The translations under genes were made by a program, and so were the position numbers. From positions 1,369,909-1,433,908 of the forward strand of contig JAQFVV010000111.1 in the NCBI GenBank assembly GCA_028023455.1: a stretch of DNA of 64,000 bases, in the 5' to 3' direction. This DNA is from Epiperipatus broadwayi. Lineage: Eukaryota; Onychophora; Udeonychophora; Euonychophora; Peripatidae. The notes beneath the pieces are model-generated. The model saw only the letters and a program-made list of their open reading frames with translations. It was not told where the DNA came from and made no database searches. Position 1 is the first letter of the stretch. The number at the start of each line of letters is the position of its first letter. Below are positions 33,898-47,500 of the stretch, one piece after another.

Positions 33898-35623
33898 TTT
33901 TTTTCATCACTAGTCACTTATATTGGATATTAAAAATTATAATGGAAAAAGAAGAGGGATGATGAAAGATGAAGCAAATGTACTCATTTAAATCATATAG
34001 TTTACCAAATAGTTTCCTACTTGTGCATAAACTAATAATAAGATTTAAATTAATATTTAAAAAAAAAGTAACAAAAGACTGTTTTAAAAACTTAATTTTA
34101 ATAAACAATATTTATTAAAATCAAAACATACAACTAATATAGCATAATGATGATATAAATTATAAAGTGATTTTCAGCAGGAATTGCTACATTGGAATTA
34201 AATTATAAGTTTAACTCTCAGATATTGCATTTTCTTTACAGCCCAATTAATAAACTTAGTAATTATTATTAAAAAAATTTAAAATGATAACTTCCATTTA
34301 TTTTTCAATATAATTTTAAAATTGAAATATTTATTACAATAAAATAATAACGATGATGATAACAATTAGTCATGGTTTAAAGAATATTGCCCAGTGTGAG
34401 GTATTCATAATAAGAGCTAATGACAAATTTTAATAATCCATATTTTTAATTCTCATTTAATTTAGGATATTCAAACTGAATCTTTTTCATTTGGATTTAT
34501 TTATTCATCTTTTATTAGTCAACATTGGACATTCATTCACCCATTCTACTTTATATATGCATTTATTATCAGATGTTTTTTCACTAAATTTATTTCATAT
34601 TTATCTTACTCAATACATACTATTATTCACATTTATAATCCCCCTTGAGACTTCCTATACTCTCAATCACCACTGCAACTATACAACACATTAATTCAAT
34701 ATGCATATATAACTGAGATCCGATCATTTTTGTTATATTTCTTGAGAATATATAGTGACTAATATTTTTTTTAATATAGTTTTTACAATCAAATGAGATA
34801 AAATGCCTTTTCTCTGTTGGAAACATGATTATTTCTTATATTATTAATGAGGGGGGAAAACATTAGTTTCATTTATTCACTGCAATTCCTTGTTTAATTA
34901 TTTATATATATATATACATATGTGCACCCATTTAACAACAATGTTTAGATATACTATTTATTATCTATAATTACAATTCAAACTTTATGAAACATTAAAG
35001 TATTTTTTAAATGAATTAATTAGCCTGTTTAAAATTTTTCAATTATTTGAAAAAAGGAAAAAACACTATATTTGATATTTTTTGTTCAGTGTAATTATAA
35101 ATGCATGAGAGCTTAAATTTTATGAGTATGCAGAAAGTCTTTTATAAGATTACATCAAATTGGCATTGATCTGATCATACTTGATAATAATAATATTACA
35201 CTAATGTAATTCAGTCTTAATATATTTTCTCCCTTAAATTTTTGGCAGATTATAATTAATATTTCAATTGCATTTGCAATTAATATAATTGTAATATTTA
35301 TTTCTTTTTTTAAAAAACAAAACAAAATGAAGATCTTTTAAAGTAAAACTTGCATATGTAAATGCATAAATGAAATTCTCTTGACTCAGTAGAATAGTTT
35401 TGGTATCAAGCATTATTATGACATAATATTCAGCAGAGATAAGTGGTAGACTTTGGCAACCGTCTAGTTCTACCCCATCACACAAACTTTTTATGAATTC
35501 TCAAACAATAAACCATTTCATTTATTTACTATTATAATAGTTAATACTATATCATTAATACATATTAGTAGGTAATATTAACTCTCATATTCGTTTAACA
35601 TATTTATTTATTTTACATTTCAT
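33898..35623. other. AT-rich intergenic sequence
   Basis: Nothing recognised. Frames at 33914-34108, 34491-34694, 34623-34826 and 35264-35485 have no domain features. A TA microsatellite lies at 34902-34915. Confidence 0.5.
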
Positions 35624-35876
35624 CATTATCATTAGCCACTTGTAAACAAAAATGGCTATCCTAATTCCCCCCCAAAAAGAACAAAAAACATCAACAAAAT
35701 ATTAGATAGGTTTGTAATGGCCATATAACCAATCTGTGAACAAAAACATGCTCAAATATATCTTAATCAAAAAACCAGCTGTTTTCAAATTACTTACAAG
35801 ACTTGACACAATTATGAGAGGACAAGTTTTTTTTTTAGAATAAGCATTTTTGTTTACAAGTGACTAATGATAATAA
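35624..35876. mobile_element. MITE with ~38-bp terminal inverted repeats
   Basis: The left end, ATTATCATTAGCCACTTGTA continuing AACAAAAATGGCTATCCTAA, is matched by the complement of 35837-35874, with few differences. The interior (about 170 bp) has no coding capacity. A related solo end, TTGTAAACAAGTAAAGACAT, occurs at 43931-43950. No clear target duplication was found beyond the AT-rich palindromic outer bases. Confidence 0.6.
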
Positions 35877-36318
35877 TGATTTGCAAAATATATATGCTAA
35901 GAGAATATGGAGTTAACATTACCTATTAATATGTTTGATGACGCTGTTATATTTATTTTTTGTAATTATTATAAAAATAAACAACTCATTTTTTGCTCAG
36001 ATGTTCATAAGAAGTTCCAATACTAGAAGTGACAGTTAAACCATAGCATCTTAAATTCAGAATGCCATTTTATTACTAAACCTGATAACACAGAGAATTG
36101 TCATAATATTAAGATGTGTTAATGCTTGAGAATAAAACTATTCCACTGAATCAAAAAACCCATCATATATTTATGCATACACATGTTGAGGATTTTGGTG
36201 TTTTAATCCTTAATTTTACTTCAAGCTAAGAATAGCTAGATACATTTTATTTACTAATACTAGATGATACACAGATAATAAAATAATTTGATAGGATTTC
36301 ATAAAAAATTTGAGCATC

Positions 36319-36337
36319 AAAATTATAGAACTAGTCT
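36319..36337 (+). repeat. Left target-site duplication of S1 SINE
   Basis: Perfect 19-bp direct repeat aaaattatagaactagtct, repeated at 36442-36460. Confidence 0.85.
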
Positions 36338-36441
36338 TGCATTGGTGATCGAGAGGTCAGCGAGACTGCCTTGCACTAGCAGGCAGTTGCCCGGGTTGCG
36401 GGTTCACGTTCCGGCCGATGCTATGACACTTAAAAAAAAAA
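36338..36441 (+). mobile_element. S1: ultrashort tRNA-like SINE with poly-A tail
   Basis: The copy is in plus orientation, about 90 bp of tRNA-like sequence followed by TATGACACTT and an oligo-A run of about 13-14. It begins GCATTGGTGATCGAGAGG. GCATTGG pairs with CCGATGC as a complete seven-base acceptor stem (one T-G pair). GACTGCCTTGCACTAGCAGG gives an anticodon-like hairpin. GCGGGTTCACGTTCCGG holds the B box. The extra CCCGGG segment looks like a class II variable arm. A-tail plus a 19-bp duplication indicate LINE-mediated insertion. Confidence 0.88.
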
Positions 36442-36777
36442 AAAATTATAGAACTAGTCTGCCTCTCTACCAGTGTAGCAAACTTTGCAGAATATACTAG
36501 ATGAGTAAAGGCTGACCAACAGAAGAAAAAAAAAATTAAGTCTGCTTATAACGAAACAAAATTTCCAAGGTTCATTCAGCCCAATTTGAATAACATATTG
36601 TAAGCAAGACAAATTATTATCAGGAGAACTGTTTTTTATAGATATACATGCATGCATATGTGTGTGTATATATATGATACTTAAGTGATACGATACTTAA
36701 GTTGACTAAATGGGAGTTTTGACTTTGTGCATTAATATTTCTTATAAACAAATATAAATATACATATGCAAATAATA

Positions 36778-39064
36778 AATAAAAAGTGGAAGAACAACAC
36801 TGTGGAGATTGATGGTGTATCGGACAGAGTGGCAAAGTTAGTTATACAACTTAATAGCAGATATCAAATGCAGATAACTCACGTTTATGCCCCAACAAGT
36901 TCTCATAGTGATGAAGTAGTAGAAGATTTTTATATGGATGTACAAAAGGCTTTTGATCAGAGTAAACAACATTTTAAAATTGTTATGGTATTTTAATGCT
37001 AGAATTGGGAAACAAATGAAAGTGCTGTAGGTAATTTTGGATGAGGTAATAGAAATGAGAGATCAGAAACATTCTAATGAATTTAAATTAGAACTTACAA
37101 ATCGGTTTCAAGTATTAGTAGATTTTGAACATGATTCAGATTTGAATGAAATTAATATGAAAATAACTGATACAATTTTAAAAACTGCAACAATGATATC
37201 TGGTAGAAAAAAGCAGCAATTGACCAATAAAATTTCTACTGAGACTAGAGAATTTATGAAGAAAAGAAGGAATATGAAGATATACAAAAATGATGCACTA
37301 AAAAAGGATTGAACATCTCGCATTTTGTAAAATGGTGTAGAAAAGAATTGAAAATGATATAAGAAAATATAACTGTAAACTAGCAAGGAAAGCTGTAGAA
37401 GAGAAGAAAAGTCTCAAGAGTGTAAAACAACATTTTGGTATTGGTAGGAAATTTATATCTGCAATAAAATAAAAAAGATGGAATTATTACTAAAAAGAGA
37501 GATGACATCATGAAATGGGTAGAAATTTTTTATCAAGAATTATATAGTAATAAGAACAAGTACCTCCTACATCTATTACATCTTCCGAATTGCCCAGAAT
37601 TTTAAATGAAGAAGTGAGACACACAATTAAAGGTGTGAAGAAAGGAAAGACTCCAGGTAATGATGGAATTATAATTGATATATTAAAAGAAGCAGGTGAA
37701 GAAATACATATATTTTTTTAGCAAAGTTATATACCAAATGTATAAATGATCAAGATGTACTAGTTGATTGGAAGAATGCAGTATTAATATTAATATTTAA
37801 AAAAGGTGATAAAGAAGATATTAGAAATTACAGACCTATCAGCCTTTTATCAGTTTTATAAAAAAATTTATCAAGATAAATTACAACTCATCTACAGAAA
37901 ACATTGGATTTCCACCAACCAAGAGAATAAGCTGGATATAAAAGTGGTTTTAGTACAGTAGATCATATCCAGGTATTAAGAGAAGTTATAGAAAGGATAA
38001 ATGAATATGAGTTGCTTTTATGCTTTGGATTTGTAAATTATGAAAAGGCATTTGATTCTATAAATATTTCTTCAGTGATTAAAGCATTAGATCATCAAAG
38101 TATAGATCCAGGATATTGTCATATTTTAAAGAATATTTATACAAATGCAACAGCAACAATTAGATTACATAAGGATACTGGAAAAGTCAACATTGAGAAG
38201 GGTGTAAGATAGGGTGACTCCATATTTCCAAAACCTTTTACAGCAGTGCTGCAAGTAGTATTTTGTGGAATGAAATGGGAAGCTAAAGAAGTGAAAGTAA
38301 ATGGAGATTATTTAAGTCATTTAGATTTTGCAGATGATGTAGTTGTTTTTGCAAATAATGCTTTAGAGCTACAGGAAATGTTGCAGGAGTTATCAAATGA
38401 AAGTAGGATTAAAGATAAATGTTAAAAAGACTAAAGTAATGTTTAATGGATTTTCTCAAAATATGAAAATAAAGATTGATTATGATGAGTTAGAAAAAGT
38501 TGGTCAGATTATTAATACAGATGGAAACATAATGGATGAAATTAATCATAGAATTAAACTTGGTTGGACTGCTTTTGATAGAAATAACTTAATATTAAAA
38601 GGAAATATGACTATGTGTTTGAAATGGAAGGTTTTTAATAAAGTTCTTACTTGTGGATCTGAGACTTGGACAAATTAACAGAAGAGCAATACAGAGACTT
38701 CAGACCACTCAAAGAAGTATGGAGAGATGCATGTTGGGAGTAACAAGAAAAGATCGAAAACGCAATATATGGGTAAGAGAACAAACAGATGTTACTGACC
38801 TCATTGAAAAAATTAAAAGACTGAAGTGGCATTGGGCTGGACATATTGCTAGAAGAGATGATAATAGATGGACAATTGAAATCTTAAACTGGATTTCAAG
38901 AGATTGTAAAAGACCCAGAAAAAGACCACATGTGAGATGGATGGATGAAATAAGAAAGTGTGCAGGGGTGATGTGGAAAAGAGAACCTAAAAAAAAATCG
39001 GAGATGGATTGAACTTGGAGAAATTCATCCTGCAGTGGATTGATAATGGTTGATGATGATGATG
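36778..39064 (+). pseudogene. RTE-clade LINE, 5'-truncated and broken copy
   Basis: Starts abruptly at sequence equivalent to 53047 of the near-complete copy and ends in the same TTGATAATGGTTGATGATGA tail. Flanked by atgcaaataata at 36766-36777 and 39065-39076 (12 bp, partly overlapping the tail repeat). An internal deletion near 37050-37066 removes about 290 bp covering the end of the endonuclease (including the SDH motif). Several frameshifts and stops follow. Recognisable pieces are the endonuclease QVYAPTSSH-like region with VYAPTSS, the RT block FVNYEKAFDSI (38027), LDFADD (38325-38342), and the C-terminus with WAGHIARRDD. It keeps FADD and the CGA codon that are mutated in the other copy, so it helps date those changes. 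Confidence 0.92.
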
Positions 39065-39076
39065 ATGCAAATAATA

Positions 39077-40581
39077 CTTTCAAAATAGTGAATAGTTGCA
39101 TCTGTCAGAGTTTGAATTTAAGTTCTCCAGGAAAAAATACAGAAAAAGCCAAGTATGATTTTATAGTAATTAGAGCTTAGTATAGGTAAAAAAAAAAAAG
39201 CGGAGAGACAGATGTGGAAAGCAACAAACATCTTAAAATGTTTTACATCTCTTCCAGGTAGATTTTAAAAAAGTGTAATAAATACAATAACTACTCTTTA
39301 GCAAAATGTGTTCATAATTATTAAATTCACTCAGAAAACACAATACGATTTGTGACTATAAATTTCTGAGTTTAAATTAAAGTGTAAATACATATTTTTT
39401 ATATTACAGTATACTGTACATATAAATACCAACAATTAATTACACATGATTGCGTACACAAACGGAGAGGGGTAGGATATAAACACAAATTTATTTCCTT
39501 TACATTTAAGGCGGGGAAGAGGTGTACGCATACAAGGCAAAATACAATATTTAAAAATAAAATGAATGAATTATCAGCCGATTTAATTAACTCTCTTACA
39601 AATAATATTAACAGAAAAACAAGACTTTTCCATTATCCGAATTTTTAATGAATAAAAATTAACAACTTGTATTATAAACTAGTTATATTTTATGTTTTTT
39701 TTTTAAAAATAAAAATAAATTAATTCTTACCATTTATGTTTACTCTTGAAAATTTTTTACCAAATAAATGGCTGACCTGCATTTTATGTAACTATTTTAA
39801 ATAAGAATGATAACTAGTTACACACAACACCAAAAGGCGGCTGCGCATTAAACAACCACTAAAGGCATCTCTCTCAATAATGAACTATTTGTTGTCAGGG
39901 AGATCAGACTCTTTTGCTGGGCCACCTTGCAAGGTTAATAAATTGTTGGTGATTCACCTGTGCTTCTGGAAGAATATTCTCCAGCAACCTAGCTTCCCTC
40001 TGATTCACATTTCAGTAACATGCTTGCACAGAAGATTTGAAATTCTTGGAAAGCATCAAAGTATAAAATAGTATTGGATAAAAAAAAGAAAAAGACTATT
40101 ACTCATTTTATTCTCAAAACAAAGAGTATTAATTACGGTTAGAATGAACATTTCTGTGCACATGCAAGCACTAAATTTTGAAATTAGAAATTCCTCTATT
40201 TTCTCTTTTTAATTTTAAATAATGAGCATGAATTATTCATGTTCATTACATAAAAAAAAAATTAAATAATTTAACATTAATTGAAGGAGAAATGGAGAAG
40301 GGGGTGTAATTAAAACGCATTAACATTTAGTCAGCACGCACGCAACTTGTTATTTCGGTTTATGCATATTGTGCAAAAATACACTATTCGTATTTGGATA
40401 TTTTCCTGCATGTAGCAATATAGATAGTATATATCAACACACAAATAAATATATGAACGTACACATTTTAGAAATTTTGCAGCCTATAAATAAAAAAACC
40501 ACTATTTTCAATTATTATCGATTAACTGCAGGATGGTCTCTTTTTTTTCTTCTAATTTATAGCTCTATTCTATACATAATC
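39077..40581. other. Unassigned sequence, locally less AT-rich
   Basis: From 39430 to 40380 the text has more G, C and CpG than average (aaacggagaggggtaggata, aggcggctgcgcattaaaca, agtcagcacgcacgcaactt). A 63-codon plus frame at 39880-40071 begins MNYLLSGRSDSFAGPPCK but shows no domain. It may be unique, non-repeat DNA such as a regulatory region or untranslated exon, but I cannot support a gene. Confidence 0.35.
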
Positions 40582-40868
40582 CAGTAAACTTTCTTATCTC
40601 AACCAGCCATCTCACATATATTATCTTTCTTGATCTTTTGCAATCTCTTGAAATCCATTTTAAGACTTCAATTGTATATCTAATATCATTTCTTCTAGCA
40701 ATATGCCAAACTCAAACTTCACTTCAGTTTCTTAACTTTTAAGGTATTTCTGCTTGTCATTCTTTCTAGTACTTCCATTATGTATCTCTTCTGAAATTTC
40801 TGTATTACTTTTCTAATGTGTACAAATCTCAGGTCTATATGTAAAAACTAGTAAAACATATCTATCAG
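40582..40868 (-). pseudogene. RTE-clade LINE C-terminal fragment, antisense
   Basis: The minus strand matches the C-terminal coding region of the RTE copies in order. AGAACT..TTTTTACATATAGACC corresponds to the TYGSETW region, then the QRLQ region, the LKW..GHIARR region (GGCATATTGCTAGAAGAAAT) and the RW..EIRK region (GAGATGGCTGGTTGAGATAA). Many substitutions and indels. It stops before the gene's 3' end on one side and before the RT catalytic motifs on the other. Confidence 0.75.
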
Positions 40869-42219
40869 AAATTAATATTAAATAATTGTACTGTCAATGA
40901 ATTAAATAATTTTTAAATATTATTGACTATTTCCCTCATCAAAAATACTAAAATTTACAAGTAATTAAATGTTAAGCAGTAGGAATATGATCAATGATGA
41001 TGAAGAGTTAATTCTTTATCATATTTCAGTAACCAAACATGTCTACTAGTAAAAAAACAACAACAACCATTTAACATAAAACACACAAATAATTACAAGA
41101 TCTAATAAAGATATAAACTGATCATGTGAAGGAATATAACACTACAACACTTCTCTCAGTTTACTCTTAAAAATATATCCAAGAGAAATTCTCTAAAGTA
41201 TATATTGATATCTTTTTACTATTATAAATTTACTTGATCTAATGAAGTGGTAGAATGGCAAATTTGAGAGTTCAAGTTAAATGATCACAGTTCTATTCTT
41301 AACACTTCTGTGTTTTAAAGTATCATGATCTCCTGAGTAACAAACCATTTGATTACTTACAGATAATGACAATTATTATTATTTTTAAAAAGGGTATCTG
41401 CTACTTATAAAAACAACTTTTTGTTTTAAAATTTGATATGAATGTTGGTAAAAATTAATACATCACCTAGTGCCTTCATATTTGTAGACCTATACAGTGT
41501 AAAGGTTAGTGCATTTGATGTCATGCCCAGAAGAGTCCATACTTGGAAAAATTAGAAATTTTTTTCAAGTTACAAAAATTCTTAGAAAACTTTAAACTGA
41601 ATTAACCAGCTATTATTATTGGCTAGGAAATAGTCACATAGTTATTTTCAGCTCTAGGCTAAAACAAGAAAGGAAAACTTTAAACTCTCATGTCAGAAAG
41701 ATCTTTGCTTGTAATAGACCTATTTAAAGAGTTTTACCTTTGTATCTATATATTTATAAACACAGAGCTATGCACATTCAAATAAATATGGTTTTTTTCA
41801 TATAACAACAGCAGCAACAAAGTGTAAACAGAAATTGTAAATTTCAATGACAATTTTTAACTTAATAACAAAAACTGATTTCTTGAAAATGATAAATTAA
41901 GTGTTATTAAATACTATTATAAAAAATAGCACATATTCTTTGCTAAATGCATTATTTATATTTTATTTTAGAAGGTTTTCTCCATTCTTTTCTAGGCATG
42001 CACTCTGAACCAAAATATGAAAATGTTATAAACTTTTGACTTTTAGGAACTGTTATTGTTTTCTCATTTGTAAATATAGATCATGAAGATGATTTGAAGC
42101 AGAAAAACATTTTTATATCACACACTAATTCAAAATTAAATTTAATTAATAAAAAATATCAATTGTTGCATAGGTCAGTAATCAGTTGAAGTGGTAGAAT
42201 CATATTTGTTTTTTTACAC
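40869..42219. other. AT-rich intergenic sequence with possible SINE debris
   Basis: No gene. At 41235-41345 (gaagtggtagaatggcaaat, then a CACAGTTCTATTC word) and near 41500 there are weak tRNA-like words similar to the fragment at 61028. No boundaries can be set. Confidence 0.4.
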
Positions 42220-42227
42220 AGACTGTT

Positions 42228-42781
42228 GCATATGGCTATTTAAGTTAGATAGTTGATTTGAAGACATATGGATGTCTGAAAAATTCAGATTTTCTACTTA
42301 ATAGTTAACTATTAGATAAAGTGCTGTGTTTGACCTGCTATTTTAAATCTAATGCTTGAATATCCTAGCACCTCACCAAGGAAGCCAGAAGCAGAAACTG
42401 GTCTGGGGTTGAAAAGCTTGCTAAGAGGTATTGTCAAGCTCATGTGATATATGACTTGATTTCTTTGCAATTATATTTTTTGCTATTAAGGTTTTGGTGA
42501 TTTTATATTGCTAAAGCTATTAATATATGGTGTATCTGAACTTAGTTCTGTCCTATATGGCTATTTAAGTTAGATATCTCGATTTGAAGACATATGGATG
42601 TCTGAAAATTTCAGATTTTCTACTTAATAGCTAACCATTAGATAAAGTGCTGGGCTTGAATTATATCTAATGCTTGAATATCCCAACACCTCAGTGAAGA
42701 AACCAGAAGCAGAAACCAGTTTGGGGTTGGGGATATTCTGAAAAGCTTGTTAAGAGCTATTGACAAATTCATTAGATACAG
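42228..42781 (+). mobile_element. HR-B tandem dimer, head-to-tail
   Basis: Two units follow each other in the same orientation. The word ATATGGCTATTTAAGTTAGA starts at 42229 and recurs at 42557. The ribozyme-position words CCTCACCAAGGAAGCCAGAA (42371) and CCTCAGTGAAGAAACCAGAA (42689) are spaced by about 318 bases. The second unit is followed by TTGGGGATATTCTGAAAAGC, as in the HR-B array at 50591-51438. An 8-bp word agactgtt occurs at both outer borders (42220-42227 and 42782-42789) and may be a remnant target duplication. CUGANGA is mutated in both units while GCAGAAAC is kept, so the ribozymes look dead. Confidence 0.7.
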
Positions 42782-43019
42782 AGACTGTTTTATATACAAT
42801 GTCCATGAAATATTACCTTTTTTAAATTGAAGGGAAAAAATACTCCTGCAAAGGGAAAACTTAATAAAGAAGAAACTTTCACAGACATCATTTTTTTTAT
42901 TAATTTCCTTTCATACAGATTAAATAAATTTTTTAAAGCTGAGTCAAGAAATTTGGCTTTTTGCAACAGTAATAATTAAAAATACTGCACTAGTATAGAT
43001 ATATTCTAATTTTTCTCTT

Positions 43020-43275
43020 TGACAAAATCATGGCAATCTTCAACACATTCTTCATACAAATTCTCTTTCCTATAAAATCGTTTTTTCCATTTGACATATT
43101 ATTCTCAATAAATCCAACTCAGTATTTCTATTCTAAATGTTCTAATAAATCCTATTTTCTCCTTTTTATTTATAGAACTTCAATGTTCCTAATATTACTT
43201 ATTCAAATGAACTTCAATCTTCCTCCAAACCCATATCTCAATTGCCTCACCATCCTTTTTATTTGCTATTAAAGC
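43020..43275 (-). pseudogene. LINE C-terminal fragment of a second family, antisense
   Basis: On the minus strand GGATGGTGAGGCAATTGAGA encodes DGEAIEIWVWRKI, resembling the AFExWCWRRM motif after the reverse transcriptase of many RTE/BovB-like and related LINEs. Further on RIEILSWIYWEYYVKWKK, across frameshifts, resembles the LxxxGHxxRR region. It is distinct from the RTE family at 52373. Decayed; boundaries are approximate. Confidence 0.45.
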
Positions 43276-44089
43276 AAAACTGAAAACAAAATACTCAATA
43301 CAGGTAATACACTATTTACATAAATTCAACTTATGTAGGATTTACAATTCTAGCAAATATTATAAAGAGTAAAATGTTTGAAAACTGATGTTCAAATCAA
43401 GATAGCCTCCAGATCTTATGTGCCTTCTTGAAGTATATAGTAATGACTACTTTAATTTGTTAAAAAATATTTTCATATCCTGCACCATTACTATTAGAAA
43501 TATGCACTTAAAAATAAATATTTATCAAATATTTGTTTCATCAATACCATTCTCATTCCAACTATTCATGATTTAAGTTTTTCCAAATTATTAATGAAAC
43601 AATTTCTTATTAGTTAATTCTTCATTCTTACCACAACTATTTTAGTAATTTAAAGCTTCATTCATAATTTACTATCATAATTTCATAATCTATTGAATCT
43701 TCTACATTGAAATAAGAGTCTAAATAAAGTGATATTATGATTAAGTGATCATATTAATACCAGAATCTGATGGAGCAAAGCAATATTATTTTCAATAATG
43801 AATTAGCATTTCTTAAAAAAATAAATAAATACCATAAACATAAATTAACGACACTTTCCAACAAGTACACATTTTATGATAATGTCACTTCTAAATTACA
43901 CCATTCAAAATTATCATAAGCAGCGACCATTTGTAAACAAGTAAAGACATTCTAATTCCAAAAAATAAAAAATAATTATAATACACTAAAGCCAAGTTTT
44001 GTAGTGACTATAAAAATCATCCTGTACAGAAATTTATCCACAAAAAGAATACTCTGGTTTATTAATTTGATATTTTGCAATGATGTATT

Positions 44090-44575
44090 TTACCTTCTGA
44101 ATAAATCTTTCCGAAAGACATCAACATCAAGCATAATTGTAGCTCCTTATGGTATTCTATCTTCAGCCATATTTTCCCCATGAGAACCATCAACAATGCA
44201 TTTCTTTATAATAACTTTTTCATAAGATAAAAGAGTTTAACTTTTACATAAAAATCTATTTCAAATTCATTATAAAATATTTTTTTTTATAAAGTATTGA
44301 ACTGTTTATTAGTTTCACATGCCCAACCCAAGAAAATGTGATTTTGCAATAGTGGATTCCATATTATCACATTGAGCAAGTTGAATAACATATTCACTGA
44401 TTTTATGTTATTGCCATTGTGTTTTTAGAATTTTAGGAAGTATTCTTAAATAAAAATTTTCTAATGCTTTTATGGTGTATTGATAGGGTATCCAAGTTTT
44501 ACATCCATGCAGTAAATTAGATAAAACGACAGTTTTCTCAGTTGCAATATGCACTACATCAATTGTATGCCCCCC
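44090..44575 (-). pseudogene. LINE C-terminal fragment of a third family, antisense
   Basis: A minus frame carries LLHGCKTWIPYQYTIK and then ILPKILKTQWQ. This matches the LLYGSETW...LE.F..RCLR.IL.I.WQD block common to one group of non-LTR retrotransposons. After a stop, KISEYVIQLAQ and a degraded SHFLGWAC resemble the following K..D.EVL..A and LRW.GHV segments. A poly-C run (44571-44582) abuts the upstream end. It is a fossil. Confidence 0.55.
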
Positions 44576-44582
44576 CCCCCCC

Positions 44583-47500
44583 AAGTAAATAAACAAAAAA
44601 TAAAAACATTAAAATTCATCAATTTACTAAATTTTACAGCAGCAATCATTTTTCTATTTTGGAGTATAGTATACAATCACATTTACAAATGTTTCTTTAG
44701 ATTGCATTGAAAGCATAAATATTTTATTCTTTGCAATTCATGTAATAAAATGTTTTCTAAGTGTAAAAGTTTTATAAAAATTTGAGAAAATTCATAAAGT
44801 ATCTTTCTTAAGTGATAAAATGAAAGTTATTAATTTAATAGTGCCAGAAAAAAAACCTACCAAATGTTCCTATATTGTATCAGAAAGCTTAATGTTGGAA
44901 GAGTTTAAAAATGGGTAACAGTACGTATGGATGACAGTATAGATTTTGAAATCAATATGGGGCTTAAAAACATCAAAACAACTAAAAAGGTCATTAGTCT
45001 ATTAATAATGAGGCTGTAATTACATTTCCATGGGATCAAAAACTTATTGAAAGGAACCTGATATCATCCAAATAATGTTTAATTGCAACAAATCTTTATA
45101 ATTCTTTTTATTTAAAAACAAAACAAAATAATAATATAGTACAGTAAATTTTTCATTAATGTTATTTGTTGAGTGAATAGAAATGAGAAAACATGGACAT
45201 AATGAATATTATGTAAATGTGCTCCCTCAATTTATCATTAACATTATTCCAAAGAAAGGATCATAAATGGCTATGAATATGAGAAGTACACTTTCTTGAA
45301 AGTGCTCAGCCATTTAATTTAGTTTTCTATTTGTTTTTATAGCTTTATGTTGGAAGGGTGATAGTACGATTTAATATTATTATATTGAAGACAAACGCAA
45401 AGTATAACTAAACAGGTTATTACTTATTATTATTTGTAAAAATTTTGTTTGATATAATCTTCACTTATATGTATGCATACTATATACAAAAAAAAAAGCA
45501 GCTGGGTTATATATATATGCACACAATTTGAAAACTACTGTACACTTATAGTCAGTAAATACAATGTATTCTCTTGTAATCAAAGCTTATTAACAAAATG
45601 TGAATTATTATATATGCAATGTTGATGTATACAAGAGGAGCTTAGAATAAAATATAGCTGATATAATGCCCCTACTGTATAACTAATTTAGTTGCAGGTT
45701 TTTAATTTGTTAAAAGCAACAGCAACAAGTTGCAGTTTGTCCTCAATATCTAACTTCATTTCATAAAACTATTCAGCTATTTACATTTTCAAGTTGAGCT
45801 AAAGAAGTTGCATTCATCAAAAAAAATCAATTCAACTTGTCCAAATGTCTTATCAACATGAAATAATAAATAGCATTACCTCATTCTTTTTGATAACAGG
45901 AATAACTTTTAAAACTGATAATCAACTGTAACCATGTTCTCTTTCTTTTTTGAAACCCACACCTTCTTCAAAACAATGTTTTAAGCTTCACATTAAATCA
46001 TAAATGATAATTTCATTTTATATTTTTAACTTTATGCATGAGCATAATTAAATTTGAAAAATTTGTAGATTAATGTTTGTATATATAGATTTTTTTTTTT
46101 TTTAAAGTGTTCATTGGACAATTAAAAAATACAATGCCAATATATATAAATTTCAAGGCTAAAATAATATAAAATTACAATATGTGTCAGAAATAAGTAA
46201 CTATAGGCTTAGAAGTGGCCCAGACCACAGCCAATTAAGCTAAACTATCCAATAATGATCCGAAAATGAATATCTAGTTATTCTTAAATAGAGGATAAAA
46301 CTATCATGAAAAAATAACCAAATCCTTATCATCTAACTACTCTGAAAGTGTAACATGTCTTTTTCACTTTTCTTATATGATGGGCTTCTTAAAGAGACTT
46401 TTGGTCAGCAGTAATTTTTTCTCCCTAATATGCCAAAAGGGCATTCTCCTAATTTTTCTGTTTCTTACATAATCTTCATGCACCTAGAATTTTTCACTTA
46501 TTTACAATTACATCTTGAATATTTTCTTGCTCTCATACCCAACCAACATATCCATCACAAATTCTCAATTTCCTGTTTTCTCTTCCACTTTTTGATCTTC
46601 TCAATCTTCCTATATTTATTAATTCTTATCTCTCCCATTCTTATCTCTCCCATTTGTCTTTACCATACTCTCTCAAATTCAAATTATTAAAGCTACTAAA
46701 CTATAATTATCTTCTTTTTCCTTAATTAAACATGCCATTTTTCCAATAACATATTTAGCCAACTTCTTTATCAAATAGGCAACAATATACTTTCATCCAT
46801 AGTCATTTTCATTTTTTTTTACTGCTACTTCGATAATCCAACAATTTTCCTCACCAATAAACGACTTTTAATTTTTATTTCTTTCATCAATTTTTATCAC
46901 CACATTTATTTTCAACTTTTAATTTTGTTTAAATTTAATCAAGCCAATCCTCCCCAATATAACAAGCAACAAATAACTCATCTGTCATCTCACATAAATA
47001 CATATTTAAATATATAGGTGATGGTAATTCTCTTTCTAATATTTAATACTTGTACAAGATTATTTATTCATACAAGTATTTTTTTCTCATACTGTAATTT
47101 CTTTATAGTTGTCTCTTAAGATAATTTTGAAAATAGCAATAGAAATACGGGTGGCAAATGATGTTAAGTTATAACTAATGATGAACAAATGATATTTATT
47201 CTCTTGGTCAATAAAATCATCTTAACTTGCATTCATACTGAATGCATACACAAACCTTTAACGAGCAATAAAGGCATCTTTTTTATTTGTTCATTGGTTT
47301 GTGGCTTATACTTAATATTTAATTATATTTAAAATAAAATATTATAAGACATCAATCATCCATACACCATCCATTAGAATTATCAGGTAATTTCACTTTT
47401 TACCAGATTATATAGTATGCACTCTTAGTATATTGATTGTTATATTGAAATATTATTCTCATCATAATGCATTCGTTTTCAATTTTTAATTTGAAGGTGT

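Noticed and set aside
39880-40071. 63-codon frame MNYLLSGRSDSFAGPPCK...
   Set aside because: More normal amino-acid composition than most, but no recognisable domain and no evidence of splicing or start context.
46430-46690. 86-codon frame in pyrimidine-rich DNA
   Set aside because: Phe/Leu/Ile/Ser-rich translation is explained by composition; neither strand shows a readable LINE or host motif.
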